Source: Coptodactyla brooksi (taxonomy: Eukaryota; Arthropoda; Insecta; Coleoptera; Scarabaeidae). Taken from it: a DNA stretch of 24,009 nt. Position numbers and translations under genes: made by a program. Position 1 is the first letter of the stretch, and each line of letters begins with the position of its first letter. Shown here piece by piece: positions 16,700-24,009 of this stretch. Under the pieces are notes generated by a model. That model saw nothing but the letters and a program-made list of their open reading frames with translations, was not told the DNA's origin and ran no database searches. The stretch is from contig JAWQRM010000330.1 of the NCBI GenBank assembly GCA_033557675.1, positions 1 through 24,009 on the forward strand, read 5' to 3'.

Positions 16700-17455
16700 T
16701 AAAATAATAAAATTACAAATGCGGCTCAAATAGGCCTCCGTGAGAAGATAAACGTTATCCCAATAAATCGTAGAAATTGCTTCTAACATTAGAAAGCATT
16801 TCCAGGTCCACCAAATTTTCCGCTCGTTCATGATCATGCAGAAATGATCTGCTTAAGAAACTTCCACAAGAAAAAGTCAGTTTGGGCCAATCTGGAGATC
16901 TCGCTGGCCATTTAATATTCCCCGTCCCGCTCATAATACGATTAGCAAATAAATTTGTAAAAATTCATTTACTCTAATTGCATTATGCGTCGGGCAGCCG
17001 TCTTGCTGAAACCAAATAGTGTCTAGATCTACTCCAAGAACGTTCTGGATAGCTTATTTGTGTTTTTTGTATATCTAAATATTTCCGGGCGTTTAAGGTT
17101 CCGTCAATAAAAAAGGGGCCTATTAAAAGGGGTCACCAGGAAGTCCTGTCCAAACGTTCACCTTTCGTGGATATTCGGTGCGAACAGAGATAGTTTTATG
17201 TAAATTTTCCAGAGACCAATAACGAACAACAGAAGGATTGTGTTTTCCATGCAATGGAAAAGTAAATTCATCGGTGAAAACAATATTTGCAATAAAGTTT
17301 TTATCTTCATTTGCCTTTTCCATCACTTGTTCATAAACTTCCATTCTTCGAATATTATCCTCGAGAAATAACGCTTGCGTCTTGCTGAATTTATGGCACT
17401 TATACCCATGCTTGCGCAAAGCGTGTGAAGCAGAAGCTTAGACCTAATTCATCGC
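16700..17455 (-). pseudogene. DD41D mariner transposase, minus strand
   Basis: A second DD41D-type transposase. The open frame from 17419 to 17123 carries KFSKTQALFLEDN, then VFTDEFTFPLHGKHNP near 17235-17285, with the first catalytic Asp encoded on the complement of 17270-17272, and RKVNVWTGLPGD near 17130-17165. Downstream pieces in other frames keep IGPFFIDGTLN near 17090-17120, KWPARSPDWPKLTF near 16875-16915 and a C-terminal GGLFEPHL ending near 16713. The FQ.DGA block with the second Asp is not clearly readable. It is a fuller copy than the one at 6270 and lies on the other strand. The helix-turn-helix part beyond 17455 is decayed. Confidence 0.82.
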
Positions 17456-18120
17456 TAATTTTTTTGGTCGATTTTGTATCATCTGTATCTACTGTAGTAT
17501 AAATCATTTCGTTCGTTGCACTTGGAACATTACTTTATACAAAACAACTTTCGAAAAAACATGCGAACAATGTTGTAAATTGTCTACTTATTGGGAATGG
17601 GTCTTCTTTCAAAAGTGTGTGCAAATAAATGTGCGCATTCTTTTGAATACCGATCTCCACATAACCACTTGATGATTTGAATAGATGCGTTTCGTCTGCA
17701 TCTTGAATCTCTTTTGACAGACATCGCGTTTCGTCAGCATCTTTAATCTTTTTTGACAGACAATCTCTTTCGCAGAAATTTTGAATTTCTTTAATGGTAG
17801 ATGACTCACAATTCTATTTATTTCACTAACCTTGCATAAACTGTCAACAATTCTAATCGATTTACGTGCTGTGTTCCATGCTCAAGTAGATTAAAGATAT
17901 AGAATAATTTAATCTTCGAAAATCTTTTTATGTTTCATAAATTAGGATTATTTATGATTTATGATTATAAGTTATGGTTATTTATCGAATTATTTCCAAT
18001 AGTATAGCTACATGCCGCCAAGCTTAAATTGCAATATATATTTTCTTCTCTTGCAAGAAGCGTTGCCAGAGTTGCTTGCTGTTCTTCCTTTAAATAAAAG
18101 CGCGCATACAGTTAAAGCCG
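17456..18120. other. Unassigned spacer between two mariners
   Basis: A 66-codon minus-strand frame (17809-17609) exists only because of a 39-bp tandem duplication and has no recognised domain. The rest is AT-rich. 17456-17600 may be the decayed N-terminus of the minus-strand mariner. Confidence 0.35.
17687..17764. repeat. 39-bp tandem duplication
   Basis: GCGTTTCGTCTGCATCTTGA onward (17687-17725) is repeated at 17726-17764 with about four changes; both copies contain TTTTGACAGACA. Confidence 0.9.
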
Positions 18121-18445
18121 ATGGCGTGTTCATTTTTCAGGCGTTGGTGTGATTTTCTGAAAGAAGGTTTCCCTGGGAATTGGAAGAGCAGAACTGATTA
18201 CGTGAACATCACTCTTACCGGATCTAACGTGCTTGGATCTGTTTTTGTGGGAAATTTAGTTTATTCCGTACCCGCCCACAAGGACGAACAACCCCGCCAA
18301 ACGGGTCGTTATAACTGCTGCAGGAAAAACTATCGTGGCACGCCGGGAATGTTTGAGAGAATTAGACGATCAATACTGTGCCCTTTGAAACTTTGTAACT
18401 AAATGAATGCCGTTTTTAGCAACTATTGCAGATAAACTAATTTTT
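18121..18445 (+). pseudogene. DD41D-type mariner transposase, C-terminal fragment
   Basis: Third transposase of the same group. The frame starts with FFRRWCDFLKEGFPGNW near 18130-18182, matching the stretch between the second and third Asp. After frameshifts an LTCLDLFLW-like block near 18215-18245 holds the third Asp (GAT 18236-18238). It goes on through LVYSVPAHKDEQ to RGTPGMFERIRRSIL near 18330-18377. Past the TAA at 18400 a frame change gives MNAVFSNYC, which fits the conserved C-terminal EVNGRHFEQLL segment. Everything upstream, including the first two Asp, is missing. Confidence 0.78.
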
Positions 18446-19244
18446 GTTTATAAAATAATGCAGGACGCACCACCGATCTTCATCTGATTAAACAAAAAAA
18501 AATGTTCGAGTTAAACTCCTCTAGCATCGCTTTAAGCTTCTGCACTCTGTTCCTGCTACCCCCGTATAATGTGTTCTAAAGCAAGTTTTTGTGTTATGTA
18601 TATGCTTCAGAGCTGCAATGTGGTTTATAAAATAACCAATCTAAATTCAGTTAAACTACACATTGCCTTATCTGATAATAGTACTTGGTGACTAAATTGT
18701 GGATTAACCTATTCCTATTGATGGCTTTGCTACAAAATTTTAAGGCGTTTATTATATCGAGTACTTTACCTTTCTTTCTTAGCAATGGAACCTGGAATCT
18801 TTACACAAAATTATAGTGGGTTTTCTCCAAAAGTTTAAAATAACGTCGAAATGGTGCAGCTCAGACTAGTAAGGACCATTATTAAACTAGTTCTTCAATT
18901 CGACGACAAATTAAAACACAATAAAATAATGTAACAATGAAGCAACAAAAAAATTGAAATAACAGAAAAACAGTAGTATTTTGGTACAGGGAAATTTCAT
19001 CAATTTTTATTTGTAGAAACTAAACATGAAATAAAAATCATACTACTTTAATTACAAAACGGTAACCAGATGAACAATCAACTAAATCAGTTATGACCAT
19101 AGCATTATATTTTCTCCGTGCTTTTTATATGTTAAGTCTTGCATTATTACTAATAAATGTTCTTGTTATACTAATAATAATAATACTAAATAGGAATAAT
19201 ACATACATACCACGTGTATAAACTTAAATTCTCTGTTTTAGTCA
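18446..19244. other. Unassigned AT-rich non-coding DNA
   Basis: About 800 bp with no coding similarity, terminal repeats or other clear structure. It contains an (AAT)n-like tract near 19171-19190 and many T/A runs. Confidence 0.45.
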
Positions 19245-20100
19245 GAAAAACAAGTTTTTTTTTCATACAAAGCAAAAACAAATTTATTCAAAGTAATTTC
19301 CCTCGCTAGCTACGCATTTTTCCCATCTCTCGAGCAATTTGTGGATACCATGTCAAAAAAAGTTCTTCTCTTTCGAGGCAAACTACTCATCATCATCACC
19401 ATCATCAAGTCATGTTCGGACGCTTCCGTAGGAAGAAGAGACCAGGTCTGGTGAATAAGTGGGATGGAGTAGCACCTCCCAGTTGAGCGTCCTCCAGTAG
19501 TTTTGAACCATTGTTGACGTGTGCGTTGTCGTGGAGGAAGGTCAGCGTGTCATGTCTTTATTGATAACCCGGCCTTTTTTTCACGCAGAGTACGGTGCAA
19601 TTTGATCAGTTGTTGGTGGTAGCGGTGGGCATTGACAGTTTCATCAGGTTTTAACATCTCATAGTAGACGATACCCTGATCCCACCAAATGCACAGCATC
19701 GCCTTCCGTCCGAAGCGATTTGGTCTTGGGGAAGATGTTGATGGTTGGCATGGATCAATCCAAGATTTCTAGTATTTACGATTCTCGAAATATATCCATT
19801 TTTCATCGCCAATCACAAGCGAGTATTTTTTGCTATTGATTTCCGGGATCAATTTTCACATTTCTTGTCGATGAGGTCAAAATTATCGAATTCGAACCGA
19901 CGAAACCAATCTCTGCATGTTGTTTACAATAAAACACTGTCACCATAGGCCTCTACAACAATTCGATGCGATTCGGCAGCCGATTTCCTCAAATTGAAGC
20001 AGAAAAGCAGCGCTTCCCACATATGCTGTCTTCTTGGCACAAAAGTAGATTTGATTACCAACAGAAATATGCATGGAATTGCTGACGATGTGCACTGATT
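19245..20100 (-). pseudogene. Mariner (mellifera-type, DD34D) transposase
   Basis: Minus-strand mariner. From about 20050 down it has the helix-turn-helix N-terminus: RQHMWEALLFCFNLRKSAAE, then VVEAYGDSVLL, then CRDWFRRFEFDNFDLIDKK to about 19855. This is the mellifera-subfamily pattern. An internal deletion removes the second DNA-binding half. It resumes near 19800 with the GDEKW-type region in shifted frames, a WWDQGIVYYEMLKP-like part near 19650-19700, and HPTYSPDLVSSSYG near 19450-19485, just before the third Asp position, where Ser replaces the usual Asp. The C-terminus near 19300-19380 reads FASKEKN...W.KC-like. A (CAT)n expansion sits at 19386-19408. At least four frameshifts. Confidence 0.85.
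19386..19408. repeat. (CAT)n simple repeat inside mariner
   Basis: About seven CAT-like units. On the coding strand they give an Asp/Glu or Met run in place of the segment between the third Asp block and the FASK motif. Confidence 0.8.
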
Positions 20101-20379
20101 AATGTTCACAGATTATGACGTTCGCATTTAAGCGTATACACCTGGTATATGTATATATACCAATTGTAATAATTAGAGAAAACAATAACACCTTATTTTA
20201 TTTTACTCATCATCTGATGGAGAAAGTAACATAGAAAAAAGTACTGAAATGGTATACAATGTTGAGATAACTTTCCTAAATCATACGTAAACTGTTTGGA
20301 GGTAGAATTATATTAGTTTTGCCCTAATTCACATACGTGTTTAAGATACTTCTCTTAAACACGTTCACTTCTCAACCCT
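20101..20379. other. Spacer with a perfect 12-bp-arm palindrome
   Basis: Non-coding. ACGTGTTTAAGA (20335-20346) is perfectly inverted at 20353-20364 with a six-base loop; each arm holds TTAA. It precedes the presumed piggyBac left end. Confidence 0.6.
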
Positions 20380-20624
20380 GCTGTGCCGCTCGGGACAATA
20401 TGATCCGAAATGGATTTTCAGGTTCTATAACGTCGTCATCTGTCGATATTTGTTTTTAAGATTTTGTGACTTTGTTTGCTGGTGCGTAAAGTATAATATT
20501 GCCAAATAGTTTTTACAAGAAATTATTATTAAATTTTTTAAACAAGGTTAGTACGTATATAAGCCTCGTGTCATTATGACCCAAACCTATTTAGATTTAT
20601 TTGACTTTATGTAACTTTATGTTT

Positions 20625-20663
20625 CACCTTATTTATATTAATACTATTATTATAAATAAGGTG
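20625..20663. repeat. 13-bp perfect inverted repeat in piggyBac leader
   Basis: CACCTTATTTATA at 20625-20637 pairs exactly with TATAAATAAGGTG at 20651-20663, with a 13-base AT-only-plus-C loop. It may be a subterminal repeat of the piggyBac. Confidence 0.85.
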
Positions 20664-20811
20664 TATTATAACTATATGGCAACCAACGAGATTATGCATT
20701 CATACTGGTCGAACATACAAGTCTGCGCATATCTAGGCACGTAAATAAGGAACGCAGATAGCGCACTTCAGTTTCTTTATATACAGTGTCGAATGAACAT
20801 CATCATAAATA

Positions 20812-22436
20812 ATGGCGAGACGATTTCTATCTGATGAAGAAATAGATGCAAGTGCATCCAACGATGAAGATACTTCTGAGGTTGAAAATCATATTAGCGA
20901 TGATACCGACTATGAGAAATCCGAAGGAGACTATGATTGTTCAGATAATGACGTAGCAAACAAATACTGCGGTTCCTGTGCAATTAGTACAGTCAAAAGA
21001 CGAAGTTATATCAAAATATAATAAAAATTACTCCTGATCTAACTGGGTATGCCATATCCAGAGTGAAGGATATCGTACCTGCCTTTCAAGTTATCGTGAA
21101 CCCTACACTTGAAAATATTGTGTTGACAATGAGCAATATTACAAGGTCGGAGAGCGTACGGATGCGATTGGGAAGATCTGGATAATATTACAATACAGGC
21201 ATATATAGGATTATTGTTGTTGGCAGGAGTTTATAAATCACACGAGGAATCAAGAAAAAGTTTGTGGGATGCAGAAACCGGTAGATCTATTTTTCGTGCA
21301 ACGATGGCGGTGAAAGTTTTTTATCGAAAATCACGGCGTATTACATTTTGCCGATAAGATCGATTGCCAACAAAGGAGAGCAAGTGGCAAATTAGCCCCT
21401 ATAAGAGAGTTTTGGAAGAAGTGGATAGAAGTTATGCGTAAATTGTACAATGCGGATGATAATGTTGCTGTTGACGAACAACTTGTTGGCGTCAGAGGAC
21501 ACTGTCCTTTCAAACAGTATATTCTCAGCAAGGCAGCAAAATATGTCATCAAAATATGGATTCCTTGTGACAATGGTACTTTCTACGCCATAAAAGCTCA
21601 AGTTTATGAGCTTTCATGGCGTTTATGAGCAAGCACAAAAAAAAATCATGGGATGCGAGTAGTTTTTAACCTAACACATGAACTCGGGCGGCAAAATGTT
21701 ACGTACGATAAGTTTTTCACGTCCAAAAAATTAGGCGAAATGCTCCTGAAAAGAAAACTTGAAATGTTAGGAACGGTTAGAGAAAATAAGCCTGAACTTC
21801 CAGTCATTATAATAAGTGTAGACGTACGTACTTTTACTTTTTATTTTAGCAAGGATACTACAATTATATCATGTGTGTCTAAAAAATAAAAATGTTATTG
21901 TCATGAGCACAGTGCTCTGTACTAAGGAAGTAAGCAGCAGGGACGAGAAGCCACAAATGATACTAGATTATAACTGTACCACAGGGCGGTTGATACGTTA
22001 GGTCAAAGTATTGCAGCATATACTTGCAAAAGAAAAACCAATCGATGACCTATTATTTTGTTCTACTATATACTTGATGTTAGTGCTTATAATGCATTTG
22101 TGTTATGAAGAGAAATAAATCTAGATTGAATAAGAACGTTCTGTACAAGAGAAGATTATTTCTGGAAGAATTGGGCAAACTGATGGTAACTCCCCTTATA
22201 TGATGTCAAGAAAACATAAACCTCGTACTCAACAAGCTACTGCCGTAATAAGGAAAATTCAAGATAAACGTGGCGAAGTAACAGTACCATCTGCATCTGG
22301 GGCAATCAGTAAATACAAAAGAGTACGATGCAATATGTGTGCATAAAAATGTGACAATAGAACAAGAATAACATGTTGTAAGTGTAATAAATGTTTGTGT
22401 AAGTTTCATGTGGTGTATTATTGTCATAATAATTGA
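20812..22436 (+). pseudogene. PiggyBac transposase, frameshifted but near full length
   Basis: The family cuts and pastes at TTAA with a DDD catalytic site. The start is ATG at 20812 (MARRFLSDEEIDA), followed by the usual acidic N-terminus up to a stop at 21019. In shifted frames come an ITPDLTGYA block near 21025-21055, RSIFRATMAVKVF near 21280-21320, and DEQLVGVRGHCPFKQY near 21473-21520. The first Asp is GAC 21473-21475. NVTYDKFFTSKKLGEMLLKR near 21695-21755 has the second Asp, GAT 21707-21709. VDTLGQ near 21989-22006 has the third, GAT 21992-21994. A Cys-rich C-terminus (CNMC...C..CNKCLCKFH) ends near 22436. All key sites are present but in different frames, so the gene is dead. Confidence 0.92.
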
Positions 22437-22640
22437 ATGCACATCAAAATATATTTTTATTATAATATTTTTTGTTTTTGTTAGTAATAAAATTGCTTTT
22501 CAGATATCATACATGCCTTTTCAGATTCTTAATTAATATGAAAAATGCCTGGTTGAAATTTCTAATGAATTAATAAACAGGATTTGTATTTGTTGAAATT
22601 TAATTTTGCATATGAAAAGCCGCGGGGACCGGCAGTATGC

Positions 22641-22959
22641 GGATTGCTATAATGTGTAATTAATGAAAATGAAACTTCCCTGTTATCTGCAAAACCAACA
22701 AACGGATTAGTTTTTCTATTTTGAAATTTTATGACATCGGTCATTGTCAAAGCATAGTTGCATTTCTTCAAATAGCGATATACTAGAAATAAAACACGAA
22801 ACCACGAATAAAACACGAACGAATGGACTGGTTCGAATAAAACACGAACCAGTTGCCCTTTATCAAGAGCAACTGGTTCTGAGTGATATAAACATTTTCG
22901 CGACGGACAAGAAAAAGTTGAAAATGATGAATGAGCGCCAAGACCTCGAATTTCTCGTA
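22641..22959. other. Spacer with repeated AATAAAACACGAA and hairpins
   Basis: Short open frames on both strands (22744-22971 and 22966-22562) are repeat-made and show no domain. AATAAAACACGAA occurs at 22788, 22807 and 22836. GAACCAGTTGC (22846-22856) is perfectly inverted at 22869-22879, and CTGGTTCG (22828-22835) is inverted at 22845-22852. Confidence 0.7.
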
Positions 22960-23540
22960 GTACCAAAATGATCGCAACAGTTCAATATTATATCGCCAAT
23001 GATCGAAAAGTGAGTGTCAGAATGATCGCAGAGGATTTACACATTACTAACATGACAGTTCACCAAATTGAAACGAATTAATTATTCAAGAGAAATGTCT
23101 GTCACCACTGAAAAACAGTCCTAACTACCCTAACAAAGTGGCAGATTGGCGCTCTGCTTAGACCCACAGAAAGCTAAGGAACCGCTTTCGTTTTTTAGGG
23201 CCGAAATCAACCCAAAATTAAGACCATATTGATCAGTTTCTTCGAGAGCTAAGGAATATTGCATAAGGAGTTTACCGGAACTGGACAGACGCTCAAGGCA
23301 GTGTTTTATTTTGAAGTGTCATCATTACAAGAATTTGTCGTGTGCAGCCAGAATACCCAGAAACCGGCAGTAGGTTTTTGTTACATGATAATGTACCTGC
23401 TTACGGTACTATACGTGTGCGTCACTGTTTGACCAACAATCAAAATTTGCGTGTTTGATCGTAAATCGTATTCGTCGGATTTAGAACCCAGCAGCTTCCC
23501 CAAATGAAACAAAAAAGGATGTTTTTAGATAATACATAGA
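22960..23540 (+). pseudogene. Mariner-family transposase, plus strand
   Basis: Decayed mariner on the plus strand. Near 22975-23080 it reads VQYYIANDRKVSVRMIAEDL then TNMTVHQI, the helix-turn-helix pattern of irritans-like/GK-type mariners. Near 23205-23260 frames match the KIKTILISFFES segment, followed by GILHKEFTGTGQTLK near 23260-23300, the stretch after the first Asp. Near 23370-23400 there are traces of the HDNAPAH block, and YSSDLEPSSFP near 23468-23500 is the PYSPDLAP block, where Ser lies at the position of the third Asp. The GDESW motif with the first Asp is missing. Many stops. The ends were not found. Confidence 0.75.
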
Positions 23541-23705
23541 TTATTTACGTCACTACGATGCGTCAATTAAACACAATTTTTCAAAAAAGCTTAACCGTTT
23601 TCTTTTAGTAATAAAATTCCAGGTGGAAAATTTTCACACTGTTTAGTATCGGCTTCAATACTCCTAATGTTCTGGGCATCCAGGAACATTAGTGGAGTAA
23701 CCGAT
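23541..23705. other. Spacer with an imperfect hairpin
   Basis: AT-rich and non-coding. CGGCTTCAATACTCCTAATG (from 23650) is inverted with gaps in CATTAGTGGAGTAACCG (to 23703), giving arms of about 24 bp around GGCATCC. Confidence 0.55.
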
Positions 23706-24009
23706 ATATAAGTAGCTGGTAAAGTTGTGTTTTTGAAATCACAGAAAAGCTTCTAGAATCTGGTTTAGATACGTAGGTGACATAATATGCATCACCGAAT
23801 ACTCACAAACAGGCGATATATTGCACCATATTAACAAAAAACACAAAAACATACAGTTCACATATGAGAAAAAGCAAAACAACAATATAATTTATTTGGA
23901 TCATAACATCACAAAGCGACACAAACAGATAACGTAATTCACTATACTTCAGTACATCCTAAACAACACAAAGAAGCAACATTTAGAAGCTTACTCCACA
24001 GATTGGAAT
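23706..24009 (+). pseudogene. Penelope-like element RT, runs off the window
   Basis: Partial reverse transcriptase of a Penelope-like element. EKLLESGLD near 23731-23757 leads, after a frameshift, to WFRYVGDIICITEYS at 23761-23805, the W.RYVDD catalytic motif with the first Asp changed to Gly. It continues GDILHHINKKHKNIQFTYEK near 23812-23872 and IIYLDHNIT near 23887-23913 up to a TAA near 23935. After another frameshift SVHPKQHKEATFRSLLHRLE runs to the window end. These are the ordered blocks of the RT palm and thumb. The GIY-YIG endonuclease should lie beyond 24009. Confidence 0.8.

Larger units (their letters stand above)
20365..22640 (+). mobile_element. PiggyBac-like element
   Basis: A decayed piggyBac family DNA transposon: about 430 bp of leader, a full-length transposase pseudogene (20812-22436) and a short tail. 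The left end probably lies near TTAA at 20355-20358, with CAACCCTGCTGTGCCGCTCG at 20373-20392 as a candidate end sequence. The right end probably lies near CCGCGGGGACCGGCAGTATG at 22620-22639. The two ends are only vaguely similar when inverted, so the boundaries are not firm. The leader holds a hairpin, CACCTTATTTATA (20625-20637) against TATAAATAAGGTG (20651-20663), and a TATATA at about 20778. Confidence 0.7.

Noticed and set aside
22562..22966. 134-codon minus-strand open frame
   Set aside because: The longest open frame here, but it spans the piggyBac tail and the AATAAAACACGAA repeats. Its translation reflects those repeats and has no recognised motif.
23560..23705. Hammerhead ribozyme of a Penelope-like element
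   Set aside because: Penelope-like elements can carry one, so I looked, but the CTGANGA core is absent near the hairpin.

Overview
This window is AT-rich eukaryotic DNA made almost wholly of broken, nested transposable elements. No host gene, tRNA, rRNA, operon or CRISPR could be supported. The families seen are Ty3/gypsy elements (one with an env-like region), non-LTR elements, one of them with an (AACCT)n tail, a Penelope-like element, mariners of several groups including DD41D, and a piggyBac. Together they point to an arthropod, most likely an insect. AACCT is the complement of the insect telomere repeat TTAGG. Species cannot be told. Nearly all reading frames carry stops and frameshifts, so the copies are old; the short ORFs are remnants.

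Layout. 1-252: probable 3' tail of a non-LTR element ending in (ATT)n. 253-3500: gypsy element A on +, running from RT through RNase H to integrase. It is interrupted by a minus-strand non-LTR element (847-1911, with a 10-bp target-site duplication), a minus-strand mariner (about 2258-2690) and a long-TIR MITE (3026-3220). 3731-12946: gypsy element B on +, with an LTR end, primer site, gag, protease-RT linker, RT, integrase with an intact DD35E triad, env-like remnants and a second LTR end. B is interrupted by a Penelope-like fragment with inverted halves plus a DD41D mariner (5795-7370), an unexplained block (8001-8575), a minus-strand non-LTR fragment (10110-10783) and a foldback-type element (10954-12099).

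The foldback element is the most striking object. About 200 bp of diverged inverted ends flank two head-to-head arrays of a 20-bp repeat, about 12 units in one direction and 21 in the other.

12950-15780: an LTR of a third family with internal 50-bp repeats, a Tc1-like MITE, about 1 kb of unexplained non-coding DNA and a 36-bp-arm snap-back palindrome. 15780-18445: a plus-strand non-LTR 3' end, a minus-strand DD41D mariner and a plus-strand DD41D mariner end. 18446-24009: non-coding DNA, a minus-strand mariner of the mellifera type, a piggyBac with all three catalytic Asp codons still readable, a plus-strand mariner and the start of another Penelope-like RT that runs off the window.

The genes do not work together as a pathway. 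The biology here is the order of insertion: gypsy A and B are the hosts, and later non-LTR, mariner, MITE and foldback elements landed inside them. The mix of strands and nesting resembles pericentromeric or piRNA-cluster-like DNA, but that is inference.
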